Shown one piece after another: positions 8,721 to 17,383 of a DNA stretch of 64,000 nt. The notes beneath the pieces were generated by a model. That model was given only the letters and a program-made list of their open reading frames with translations, was not told the origin of the DNA and did not search any database. The stretch spans positions 1 through 64,000 of the forward strand of contig NZ_JWLI01000025.1 in NCBI RefSeq assembly GCF_000813965.1, read 5' to 3'. Source of the DNA: Leisingera sp. ANG-M7 (GTDB lineage: Bacteria; Pseudomonadota; Alphaproteobacteria; Rhodobacterales; Rhodobacteraceae). A program made the position numbers and the translations under genes. Position 1 is the first letter of the stretch. Every line of letters starts with the position of its first letter.

Positions 8721-10639
8721 AACGGGCCCTGCGCGACGCCTACAATCAGGAACTCGGGCTGCTCAAGGAACGCGCGGCGGAGTTCGCCGCGGAATATCCC
8801 GGCCTTGCCGACCGGCTGGGCGGCCTCTTGGAGGAAAACCTCGATCCTGCGGTGGCGGGCCTTCTGGAAGGCAGCGCCTTTCTGTCTGCCCGCGTCCAGG
8901 TCCGGATGGACGAGGAATACCAGACCTTCACCCGCGAGTTGCTAGAGCAGATCTTTCCCGATGCTCTCGCCCCGACCCCCAGCGTCATGCTGGCCCAGGC
9001 CCATGTTCCCGTGGACAGCCCCGACATCGAAAACGGCCTGCATTTCCAGCCCGGCAGTTACATGGACGCGCGCTTCCTTGATGCCCAGCAGCGGGTCTCC
9101 TGCCGGTTCGCCCTAACTGCCCCCCTGTCTGTCTGGCCGGTCGCGGTTACCCAGGCCGCCTATCACGCCAGCGCCGGGCCTATTGGCGCTCTTGGCCAGG
9201 AAATCGCCAGCGGCACCAAGGCCGGGCTGGTTGCGGAACTCACCCGGCTGGGCGGGGAAGACGCCGGCGCCGCCAGCTTCCGCACTCTGGCAATGGACAG
9301 CCTGACCTTGCATTTCACCGCCCCGATGGACCAAGCCGCGGCGCTTTATGAGCAGGTCTTCTGCAACTGCACCCGCATTTCGCTGCGCTGGCTCAATGCG
9401 CAGGGCGATCCAGTCTTTGCCCGCCTGTCCCCAAGCCAGCTGCACAAAATCGGATTCGACCCTGACGAGCGGCTGTTTTCCCATCAGAAACGCCTGTTCG
9501 GCGGCTTTGCCCGGCTGCGCGAATTCTTTGTTTTCCCGCGGAAGTTCCTGGGCCTGCGCCTCAGCGGCCTGCAGGATGTGCTGCCCCATGTCCGCGGCAG
9601 CAAACTGCAGATCATTTTTGAGTTCAGCACCGCCCGCCAGCGGCTTGCAACCGCGATGGAACCGCATCATCTGGCGGTGAACGCCGCCCTGGCAGTTAAT
9701 CTGTTCGAAGAAATGTCCAGCCAGCTGCATCTCGACCGCAAGCGGCATGAATATGCGGTGGTGCCGAACTCCAGCCCGGTCACCCACTACGAGGTGCATC
9801 ACGTCAGCCAGGCCTGGGCCCATTACAGCGACCGCAAGGGCAAGACCGAGGTTCATCCGCTCTATGCGCTGCCGCCCGACGGCAAGGACCCGCGCCAGAC
9901 GCTTTATTACACCACCCGCCGCAAGCCGCGCCGTCAGACACTGAGCGAGCAGCGCAACGGCGCGCCGCGCAACAGCTACCGCGGCACCGAGACCTTCCTC
10001 AGCTTCTATCAGCCCGAAGGCCACGACACCCTGAACCGGCTGCAGGTCAAACTGCTCTGCTCCAACCGGCATCTGACCGAATACCTGCCGATCGCAGGCA
10101 GCACCGATACCTTCCAGCTGAGCGACGACCTGTCAGTGTCGCTGGCCTGCCTGGCCGGACCCACGCCGCCGCTCGACAGTCTCGCGGACAGGGAAACCGC
10201 AGCCAGCCACCGGGCCGGCGCGGGTGACACCTACTGGCGGCTGATTTCCTACCTGTCGCTCGGCACCCACGGGCTGCAAAGCCCTGATGGCGACGGCTCC
10301 GCCGCGGCACTGCGCGAGATGCTGTCCCTGTTTGCCGACCTGTCGGATACCGTCAGCGAAGCCCAGATCAGCGGCATCCGGCGGCTCGACTGCACCCCGG
10401 TCACCCGCACGGTCGCCGCGCCGGACGGCTATTACACCGCCCGCGGCATAGAAGTGCGCGTCACCTTTGACGAAACCGAGTTCGAAAGCACAGGCATCGT
10501 GCCGCTCGGCGCGGTGCTGGACCGTTTCTTCGCGGAATACACAGCCGTCAACAGCTTCACCCAAACCGTTATCGTCAGCCAGCAGCGCGGCGAGATTGCG
10601 CGCTTTGCCCCCTGCTCCGGTACCGGAGCGCTGCTATGA
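8717..10639 (+). CDS. tssF: T6SS baseplate protein TssF
   Basis: 640 residues, close to the family norm of about 600. It opens with RDAYNQELGLLKERAAEFAAEYPGLADRLG, the TssF/ImpG N-terminal signature, followed by DPAVAGLLEGSAFLSARVQVRMDEEYQTFTRELLEQIFP. The later block RLREFFVFPRKFLGLRL is also conserved. TssF with TssG forms the baseplate wedge around the VgrG hub. It overlaps both neighbours by 4 bases. Confidence 0.95.
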   Translation: MKRALRDAYNQELGLLKERAAEFAAEYPGLADRLGGLLEENLDPAVAGLLEGSAFLSARVQVRMDEEYQTFTRELLEQIFPDALAPTPSVMLAQAHVPVDSPDIENGLHFQPGSYMDARFLDAQQRVSCRFALTAPLSVWPVAVTQAAYHASAGPIGALGQEIASGTKAGLVAELTRLGGEDAGAASFRTLAMDSLTLHFTAPMDQAAALYEQVFCNCTRISLRWLNAQGDPVFARLSPSQLHKIGFDPDERLFSHQKRLFGGFARLREFFVFPRKFLGLRLSGLQDVLPHVRGSKLQIIFEFSTARQRLATAMEPHHLAVNAALAVNLFEEMSSQLHLDRKRHEYAVVPNSSPVTHYEVHHVSQAWAHYSDRKGKTEVHPLYALPPDGKDPRQTLYYTTRRKPRRQTLSEQRNGAPRNSYRGTETFLSFYQPEGHDTLNRLQVKLLCSNRHLTEYLPIAGSTDTFQLSDDLSVSLACLAGPTPPLDSLADRETAASHRAGAGDTYWRLISYLSLGTHGLQSPDGDGSAAALREMLSLFADLSDTVSEAQISGIRRLDCTPVTRTVAAPDGYYTARGIEVRVTFDETEFESTGIVPLGAVLDRFFAEYTAVNSFTQTVIVSQQRGEIARFAPCSGTGALL

Positions 10640-11727
10640 ACGAAATCCAGCCCGTTTCCCAGGCGGCTGAAACCCTGACCCGGCGGGAACAGCAGCAACA
10701 GGCGGCCTCAGGCACTGGCCTTTTTGCCCTGCTGCGCGAGCTGGAGCGCCGTGCCGGCGCATCCGGCAAACCCCGCATCGGCAAGAACAGACGCCTGCGC
10801 GATGCCATCGTGCATCTGGGCCAGGACCCCTCGCTGGCCTTTCCGGCCCGCGATCTGGCACGGGTGGACCTGACCAGCAGCACGCCGCGGCTGCGCGCCC
10901 AGTTCATGGGCCTGTTCGGCGCTTTCGGCGCGCTGCCACTGAACTGGACAGAGGAGGTGGAATCCTGGTTCGCCGCCGGTGATGAAAGCTTTGTCGCCTT
11001 CTGCGACATCTTCACTGCCCGCTTTCAGGAGCTGTTCTTCCGCGCCTGGTCCGACGCCAAGGCGATCACCCAGTTCGACCATCACGACGGTGACCGGTTC
11101 CAGGCCTATATCCTGTCACTGCTCGGCTGCGGCACCCCGGCACTGCGCGGCACTGCAGGCCTCAGCGACATGGCGAAACTGCAGCTGGCACCGCTGGCCG
11201 CGGGCCGGGTCAAAAGCCCGGTGCGCCTGCGCCAGATGCTGGAGCTGCATTTTGCAGACCGCGCCGCCTTCCGCATTGAGGAACACGTGCCCTGCTGGCT
11301 CGACCTGGAACAGGACGCGCTGTGCCTTTTGGGCGAACAGGGCTGCACCTTGGGTGAAAACGCATTTCTCGGCGGCCATGTGCAATCCCTCAGCGCCAAG
11401 ATCCGCATCCACGTGACCGTCAGCGGACCGGCCTCCTACCAGCGTTTCCTGCCCGGCGGCCCGGATCACGCCAGCCTGCGCGGCATTGTGTTCTGGTACC
11501 TCGGCCAGTCGGTCGATGTGGAAACCGCGCTCTGGATGCCGGAACCGGACATCCGCACCGCTGTTCTGGGCCAAAGCACCCAGGTCGGCTGGCTGGCCTG
11601 CGTCGGCCCCGCAGAAGAAGCCGCTGCCGCAGGCATCCCGCGGCGGGACGGCCACCTGCAGGTCAGCCGCTACCCGCTGTTCCCCGCCCCCTCTTCAGAA
11701 ACCGCATTTGAAAGCCAGGCCGCATAA
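10636..11727 (+). CDS. tssG: T6SS baseplate protein TssG
   Basis: 363 residues of the TssG/ImpH family: FALLRELERRAG near the N-terminus, LRDAIVHLGQDPSLAFPARDLARVDL, then LRAQFMGLFGAFGALPLNWTEEV and FCDIFTARFQELFFRAWSDAKAI. The C-terminal part carries ARLGENAFLGGHVQSL-like residues (TLGENAFLGGHVQS) and HVTVSGPASYQRFLPGG. TssG partners with TssF in the baseplate wedge. Its start overlaps the tssF stop as ATGA. Confidence 0.94.
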   Translation: MNEIQPVSQAAETLTRREQQQQAASGTGLFALLRELERRAGASGKPRIGKNRRLRDAIVHLGQDPSLAFPARDLARVDLTSSTPRLRAQFMGLFGAFGALPLNWTEEVESWFAAGDESFVAFCDIFTARFQELFFRAWSDAKAITQFDHHDGDRFQAYILSLLGCGTPALRGTAGLSDMAKLQLAPLAAGRVKSPVRLRQMLELHFADRAAFRIEEHVPCWLDLEQDALCLLGEQGCTLGENAFLGGHVQSLSAKIRIHVTVSGPASYQRFLPGGPDHASLRGIVFWYLGQSVDVETALWMPEPDIRTAVLGQSTQVGWLACVGPAEEAAAAGIPRRDGHLQVSRYPLFPAPSSETAFESQAA

Positions 11728-11759
11728 ACCGCAGCCGCCCGTATTTGAGGCAAACCGAG

Positions 11760-14408
11760 ATGACTGAAATCACCATTGAAAAATACGCGGGCAAGATGAA
11801 CCGCGCAGGCTATGACGCCTTCCTGCAGGGCATGCGCCAGGCCCGCAGCGCCCGCAACCGCTATGTCGATCTCAGCCACTGGCTGTTCCATTCCGTCTCC
11901 AACCAGAACGCCGACATCTCTGTCACCCTGCGCCAGCTGGACCTAAACCGCGGCCGCATGCTCAAGGATCTGTCGGCGGCCATGGATCGGCTCGACAAGA
12001 ACGTGACCGAGACTCCCGGCATCAGCGACCACCTGTCGGACGCGCTGAACCACGCCTGGACCTATGCCACGCTGTTCTTCGGCGAAGCGCAGATCCGCAC
12101 CGGCCATGTGCTGACCGCGCTCCTGAACGACCCCGCCCTGCGCCGCCAGCTGCTGCGCTATTCGCCGCTGTTCGAGAGCATCTCCGCCGAACAGCTGGGC
12201 CAGGACAGCCGCACGCTCTGGGCCGGCAGCGAAGAGGAGACCATGCGCCCGATGGACGGCGCCAACCTCTCGACAGCTGAGGACACCGCTGGCGGCAGCC
12301 CGGCCAAGGGCGGCAGCACCGCACTGGACCGCTTTGCCAAGGACATGACCGCTGCCGCCGCAGAAATGGACCCGGTCAAGGGCCGCGACGAGGAAATCCG
12401 CCAGCTGACCGACGTGCTGCTGCGCCGCCGTCAGAACAACCCGATCCTGACCGGCGAGGCCGGTGTCGGCAAAACCGCCGTGGTCGAAGGCTTTGCCCAG
12501 CTGCTCGCCTCGGGCGATGTGCCGCCCAAGCTGCAGGGCACCCGCCTTTTTGAACTCGACATCCAGTCGATGCAGGCCGGCGCCTCGATCAAAGGCGAGT
12601 TTGAGCAGCGCCTGAAATCGGTGATCGACGAAGTACAGTCCAGCCCCGAGCCGATCATCCTGTTCATTGACGAGGCCCACACCCTGATCGGCGCAGGCGG
12701 CCAGGCCGGCACCGGCGACGCCGCCAACCTGCTGAAACCGGCGCTCGCACGCGGTACCCTGCGCACCATCGCCGCCACCACCTGGAGCGAATACCGCCAG
12801 CACATCGAAAAAGACCCGGCGCTGACCCGCCGCTTCCAGCCGGTCAACGTGGATGAACCCTCGGTCGAGATCTGCTGCGACATGCTGCGCGGCATTCTGG
12901 AGCCGATGCAAAAGCACCACAATGTGCGCATCTCGGACGAGGCCATCGTCAGCGCCGTCACCCTGTCGCACCGCTACATCCCGGCGCGGCAATTGCCGGA
13001 CAAGGCAGTCTCGCTCCTGGACACCGCCTGCGCCCGCGTCGCCATCAGCCAATCCGCCGTCCCCGCCCGCATCATGGACACCAAGGCCCGCATCAGCGCA
13101 TTGGAGGCCGAGCTGGAGGGCAAGACCGCCGCCCGCGACCTGGGCGAACCTGATCCCGAGCGCGAAGAGGAAATCCGCGCAGAAATCACCGCACTCAAAG
13201 CCGGCCTGGAAGATATCCAATCCAGCTACACGCGCGAAAAAGAGATAGTGGATCAGGTGCTCGCCCTGCGGGCTTCGCTGCAATCTGCAGCCAACCCGGA
13301 CAGCAGCGAAGACGCCTCCCGCGAGCCGCTGCGCAGCGAGATGCACACCTTCATGGGCAAACTTGACGCCACCAGCCCCGATGACCGCATGGTCTATGCC
13401 CATGTGGACGCCCAGGCGGTTGCGGCTGTGATCTCCGACTGGACCGGTATCCCGGCGGGCCGCATGGTCCAGGATGAGCTGGCAGCGGTGCTGACCCTGC
13501 CGGACACGTTGCGTGAACGGGTGATCGGCCAGGACCACGGCCTGCGCACCATCGCCAAACGGATCGAAATCAGCCGCGCAGGCCTTGCCAACCCCAACAA
13601 GCCGATCGGCGTCTTCATGCTCTGCGGCCCCTCCGGCACCGGCAAGACCGAAACCGCGCTGGCGCTGGCCGAACAGCTTTACGGCGGCGAGCAAAACGTC
13701 ATCACCATCAACATGAGCGAGTTTCAGGAGGCCCACACCGTCTCCCTGCTGAAAGGCGCGCCTCCCGGCTATGTCGGCTATGGCGAGGGCGGCCGCCTGA
13801 CAGAGGCGGTGCGCCGAAAACCCTATTCCGTGGTGCTGCTGGACGAGATCGAAAAGGCCCACCCCGACGTGCATGAGCTGTTCTTCCAGGTCTTCGACAA
13901 GGGCGTGATGGAGGACGGCAACGGCCGCCTGATCAACTTCAAGAACACCCTGATCCTGCTCACCTCCAACGTGGGCACGGACGTCATCATGGAGATGGCC
14001 GGGAACGCGGACAGCCAGCCCGATCCCGAACAGCTGAACCTCGCCCTGAAACCCAGCCTGCTTGAGGTCTTCCCCCCTGCCCTTTTGGGCCGGATCGTGA
14101 CGATCCCCTATTTCCCGCTCAGCCGCGCGGTGCTGGGCGGCATCACCCGTCTGAAACTCGCCGCCGTGGCCGAGCGGCTCAAGGGCGCCCACGGCACCGC
14201 TCTGACCTATGGCCAGGACGTGCTCGACCATATCACTGCCCAATGCAACGACCCGGACAGCGGCGGGCGGATGATCGACAACGTCATCACCAATTCGATC
14301 CTGCCGGACCTCAGCCGCAAACTGCTGCAGGCGCTCAGCTCCGGTCAGGAAATCGCCCGCGTCAGCGTTTCAGCCGGCCCGGACGGCTTTGAATACACCT
14401 TGTCCTGA
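11760..14408 (+). CDS. clpV: T6SS sheath-disassembly AAA+ ATPase ClpV (TssH)
   Basis: 882 residues. The N-terminal domain (SRNRYVDLSHWLFH) is the ClpV type. The first AAA+ module has Walker A GEAGVGKT and Walker B ILFIDEAHTLIGAGG; the second has Walker A GPSGTGKTETALALAEQ and Walker B VVLLDEIEKAHPDV. ISDWTGIPAGRM marks the start of the second module, as in ClpB/ClpV. ClpV recognises contracted TssC and recycles the sheath. The ATG at 11760 has gagg 9 bases upstream and is preferred to a TTG at 11745. It is the last recognisable structural T6SS gene in the run. Confidence 0.96.
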   Translation: MTEITIEKYAGKMNRAGYDAFLQGMRQARSARNRYVDLSHWLFHSVSNQNADISVTLRQLDLNRGRMLKDLSAAMDRLDKNVTETPGISDHLSDALNHAWTYATLFFGEAQIRTGHVLTALLNDPALRRQLLRYSPLFESISAEQLGQDSRTLWAGSEEETMRPMDGANLSTAEDTAGGSPAKGGSTALDRFAKDMTAAAAEMDPVKGRDEEIRQLTDVLLRRRQNNPILTGEAGVGKTAVVEGFAQLLASGDVPPKLQGTRLFELDIQSMQAGASIKGEFEQRLKSVIDEVQSSPEPIILFIDEAHTLIGAGGQAGTGDAANLLKPALARGTLRTIAATTWSEYRQHIEKDPALTRRFQPVNVDEPSVEICCDMLRGILEPMQKHHNVRISDEAIVSAVTLSHRYIPARQLPDKAVSLLDTACARVAISQSAVPARIMDTKARISALEAELEGKTAARDLGEPDPEREEEIRAEITALKAGLEDIQSSYTREKEIVDQVLALRASLQSAANPDSSEDASREPLRSEMHTFMGKLDATSPDDRMVYAHVDAQAVAAVISDWTGIPAGRMVQDELAAVLTLPDTLRERVIGQDHGLRTIAKRIEISRAGLANPNKPIGVFMLCGPSGTGKTETALALAEQLYGGEQNVITINMSEFQEAHTVSLLKGAPPGYVGYGEGGRLTEAVRRKPYSVVLLDEIEKAHPDVHELFFQVFDKGVMEDGNGRLINFKNTLILLTSNVGTDVIMEMAGNADSQPDPEQLNLALKPSLLEVFPPALLGRIVTIPYFPLSRAVLGGITRLKLAAVAERLKGAHGTALTYGQDVLDHITAQCNDPDSGGRMIDNVITNSILPDLSRKLLQALSSGQEIARVSVSAGPDGFEYTLS

Positions 14409-14443
14409 ATTTGAACCGCAATCCCTTTGTTGAGAGAGTACCC

Positions 14444-15202
14444 ATGGCAGAAACCCTGGCCACCGGCCGCTGCACCGTCACCACTGACAGCCGCAAGATA
14501 ACCATCGAGGAAACCCTGCTTTACGTGGCCGAGATCAACGACGAACTGGCCCAGGCCACCGGCGTCGATCTGGTCAGCGCCGCCACTGCGGGCATCGACA
14601 GCGCCGGTGCCGTCAGCATCGTGCGCCGCCTCGGGTTGACCGGCCGGGCCTACATCAAACATGTGAACGGCAAGGATTACATCATCATCAAAGGCTACCC
14701 CGGCCAGCGCGCCACCCTGCAGGGCACCCGCTATCTCGCCAGCAATCCCAAGGTCGCCAAACTGGTGCTCAGCGGCAAGGATCTGGCCAGGGGCGCCGCC
14801 AAAATGACCGGCATCGCCATTGTCGCCTTCACCGCGCTGCGGGTGGTGGAACATGTGTTTGCGGACAATGATCCGCGGCTCACACAGCTGATCGGCACCG
14901 TGGCCTCCGATGTGACCAAATTCGCCATCGCGGCGGGCGCCGGCTATCTGGCGGGTGTGGCCGTGGGCACCCTCACCACCATCGCCGCCGGACCGGTCAT
15001 CGCGGCCATTGCCGTCGGCATCGGCATGTCGATCCTGCTGGACCGGGTGGACCGCAAATTCGGCCTGACGGAAACCCTGGTCCGCGCCATCGAGGACACG
15101 GTGGATTCCTTTGAAAACCCGCTGCGCAAGCTGGCCCGCCAGATCAACGCCTGGGAGCGGCACCTGGTCAATCAGGCCCTGCGCAACGCGCTGCCGCACT
15201 GA
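14444..15202 (+). CDS. Unknown protein with hydrophobic hairpin; candidate T6SS pore-forming effector
   Basis: 252 residues with no signal peptide. The first ~115 residues are soluble (including KITIEETLLYVAEINDELAQ and a YIKHVNGKDYIIIKGYPGQR strand pair). Residues about 120-195 hold Ala/Gly-rich hydrophobic segments (MTGIAIVAFTALRVVEH; FAIAAGAGYLAGVAVGTLT; AAGPVIAAIAVGIGMSILL). An amphipathic tail (ETLVRAIEDTVDSFENPLRKL) follows. Buried hydrophobic hairpins are seen in colicin-like and T6SS pore-forming toxins. With its position after clpV and the overlapping small membrane protein, an effector role is inferred; I recognise no family. The ATG at 14444 is chosen with gagag upstream; a TTG at 14411 is possible. 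Confidence 0.55.
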   Translation: MAETLATGRCTVTTDSRKITIEETLLYVAEINDELAQATGVDLVSAATAGIDSAGAVSIVRRLGLTGRAYIKHVNGKDYIIIKGYPGQRATLQGTRYLASNPKVAKLVLSGKDLARGAAKMTGIAIVAFTALRVVEHVFADNDPRLTQLIGTVASDVTKFAIAAGAGYLAGVAVGTLTTIAAGPVIAAIAVGIGMSILLDRVDRKFGLTETLVRAIEDTVDSFENPLRKLARQINAWERHLVNQALRNALPH

Positions 15203-15582
15203 TGCCCAGGGCCGCGGCTATCACCATTCTGGGCGGGTTTTCCCTGCTCGGCCTGCTGGCGGCAGGCTGGGGGCTGTCGGATATTTCCGCAGCCCTCACC
15301 GCCATGCGGGGCTGCGCTGCAAAAGCAGTGATCGACAACAGCGCCTTCTGGTTCCTCGGGCTCTCCGTGCTGCCGCTGTTCTTGCTGCTCGCCCCCTTGC
15401 CCCACCGCTGGCACACCCGTCTGCTGGCCGCCATCACCGCGCTGTTCATCTTGCTGCCCGCAGGCGGCTTGCTTGTATTTCAGCACAGTGCATCAGCAGC
15501 GGGCTATGTCTTCACCCCGGATCTCAGCCTGTTCGGCCTGCGTGAATTCTCCGCCCCCCGCCCGCTGGCTTGCAGCGGCTGA
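15202..15582 (+). CDS. Small polytopic membrane protein; candidate immunity protein
   Basis: 126 residues. The stop of the preceding gene overlaps its start as TGATG, so the two are translationally coupled. There are three predicted transmembrane segments: ITILGGFSLLGLLAAGWGL, FWFLGLSVLPLFLLLAPL and LLAAITALFILLPAGGLLVF. Immunity proteins against pore-forming T6SS effectors are usually small multi-pass inner-membrane proteins encoded directly after the toxin, which is the pattern here. This is inference from position and topology; no family was recognised. Confidence 0.55.
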   Translation: MPRAAAITILGGFSLLGLLAAGWGLSDISAALTAMRGCAAKAVIDNSAFWFLGLSVLPLFLLLAPLPHRWHTRLLAAITALFILLPAGGLLVFQHSASAAGYVFTPDLSLFGLREFSAPRPLACSG

Positions 15583-15587
15583 GCCCC

Positions 15588-17369
15588 TTAAAGCCCGCTC
15601 AGCACCGCATCAATCTGCGCCTTGTACGCCAGCACCCCGGCGGGCACCGCAGCCGTCTTGCCCCACCCCTGCATCTTGCGGTCGGCCCAGGCAAGCAGAT
15701 CCGCGATCCGCTTGCCCTCCAGGAACGGATTGGCAGCCACCACTGCCGCGCCCATGACGTCGCCGACACCTAAGGCGGGATCACTGGACAGGGCCCGATG
15801 CGCCCCCTCGGCCCCCAGAAAATGCGCCAGATACAGGCGCCCGGCGGTGGTCTGATGCCCCCGCGCCTGCAGGTATTCCTCGTTTTCCCGTGCCAGGTTC
15901 CGCACCATTTCCCGGCTGAGATCCGGGTCCAGCCGCAGCGCCAGCAGCTCTGCCCGCGCCAGGCTCTGGGCCAGGTCCGGATAGTAACTGCGCATCATCC
16001 GCAACCAGGTGCCCTCAATGAACTGGCCCAGCCCGGTGGCCGTGGACAGCGGGTTTTTGGCATCGGCCCTCCCGGCGCTTTCCACCTGCACAATCCGGCC
16101 AACCAGCGCATCCACCGCCTCTATGCCCGCGGCGGCGCCGCCCGCGGCAAAGCTGAAACAGCCAAAACCGCTGTCCGGCCCGGTCCGTGCGGTCACATAA
16201 CAGCGCATCTGCCCCGACGGGCCGCCGAGACCGGCAAACAGAACCTGGCCGGCCCCCTGCCCTTCCGGGCCGGGGTTGGCGGCAAGCACCAGCGTCAGCC
16301 GGTCCTCACCGGAAACCGGGCGCTCCAAATCAAAACGCCTAGACAGCATCACGATCAGCTCGCCGGCCAGATCGGTGGCCAGCCCGTTGCGCAGGGCCGT
16401 GGAGTAAAGCGCATCCAGCAGCCGCGGCTGCTGGCCCGGGCCCGCCTGCAAGGGCTTGCGGCCCGACACCTGAAGCAAATCCTCCGCGGCCCAGGGGTCT
16501 GCCGCGGCCTGAAACCGGCCCGGGCCGGTTTGCGCCATGCTGGCCAGGTAGCGCTGCGGCCCGTACAGGGACAGTTGCAGCAACTCCCGTCCCGCTTGCC
16601 CGAACGGCCTTGGCCGCCAGCGCACCGCCACCAGGCTGCCCGGCGCCAGCGCGCCATCAAACTTCAGCAGCCGCTGCGCCGCCGCGCCGATCTCCTCTGC
16701 CTCCTGCCGGGTGAAGCCGTGATCCTCCAAGAGACCGGTCAGGGTCTGGGACGCAGACAGGCGCAGCACCGTTTCCCTGAACAGATACACGCGCGCCTGC
16801 GCCGCGCTGACCACGGCGGCGCTGGTGGCCTCCCGAAGCCCGGCCAAAGCCTCTGCGCCCTGCTGGGCCGCCCCCGGCTCTTCCGCCGCAGGCAGCGCCC
16901 GCCGCCGATGGGCCTGGAACAGGGCAAAATCATCGCGCGCCGACGGCAGATGCACCATCAGCTGCTGCCCGGCGGCAAACAAATCATCCTGAACAACCGA
17001 CAACCGGACCGGGCCGGGCGGACCTGCACGCTCTGGCAGAAAACCCGGCGGCCCCGGCAGCGTCCGGCGGCTGCCGCCCTGGCCCTCCTCCTTAAGCCGC
17101 AGCAGCATCGGTGCGCGGCGCAGGTTCAGCATCGCCCGGTTTTGCGCCTGCTGCCGGACCGGTTCTGCAGCGGCTGCTTCGCTCTGCGGAATCATGGTCA
17201 GGCTGGCGTCCGCCTCAATTCCGCGGTTCTGCGCCCAAAACAATGCCGCCGCAGCCACAGCCGCCAGCGCCGCGCCGCCCGCGCTCAGCCGGGCCGCCAG
17301 TCGCCGCCGCCGTCTGGCCGCCGCCTGGGCTTTCGCCCTCTTAAAGGCCGGATCAACCCGAATTCCCAT
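15588..17369 (-). CDS. Membrane-anchored lytic transglycosylase with M23-N/OapA-like region
   Basis: 593 residues from the ATG at 17369; the frame extends to 17540 but that part overlaps the upstream gene. An Arg-rich cytoplasmic start (AAARRRRRLAARL) leads into one transmembrane helix (AGGAALAAVAAAALFWAQ), so it is a type II membrane protein. The middle (LTGLLEDHGFTRQEAEEI; RLLDALYSTALRNGLATDLAGELIVML; RPVSGEDRLTLVLA) resembles the N-terminal domains of M23 endopeptidases of the OapA/Csd3 type. The C-terminus is a SLT domain: IVQVESAGRADAKNP with the catalytic Glu at about residue 430, then STATGLGQF. No M23 catalytic HxH is present. It follows a PG-binding caspase-like gene by 14 bases, suggesting a shared role at the cell wall. 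Confidence 0.75.
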   Translation of the reverse strand: MGIRVDPAFKRAKAQAAARRRRRLAARLSAGGAALAAVAAAALFWAQNRGIEADASLTMIPQSEAAAAEPVRQQAQNRAMLNLRRAPMLLRLKEEGQGGSRRTLPGPPGFLPERAGPPGPVRLSVVQDDLFAAGQQLMVHLPSARDDFALFQAHRRRALPAAEEPGAAQQGAEALAGLREATSAAVVSAAQARVYLFRETVLRLSASQTLTGLLEDHGFTRQEAEEIGAAAQRLLKFDGALAPGSLVAVRWRPRPFGQAGRELLQLSLYGPQRYLASMAQTGPGRFQAAADPWAAEDLLQVSGRKPLQAGPGQQPRLLDALYSTALRNGLATDLAGELIVMLSRRFDLERPVSGEDRLTLVLAANPGPEGQGAGQVLFAGLGGPSGQMRCYVTARTGPDSGFGCFSFAAGGAAAGIEAVDALVGRIVQVESAGRADAKNPLSTATGLGQFIEGTWLRMMRSYYPDLAQSLARAELLALRLDPDLSREMVRNLARENEEYLQARGHQTTAGRLYLAHFLGAEGAHRALSSDPALGVGDVMGAAVVAANPFLEGKRIADLLAWADRKMQGWGKTAAVPAGVLAYKAQIDAVLSGL

Positions 17370-17383
17370 CGCTGCCTGCCTGC

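Noticed and set aside
14411-14443. TTG start for the candidate effector
   Set aside because: A well-spaced gagag precedes the ATG at 14444, and the extra 11 residues add nothing recognisable.
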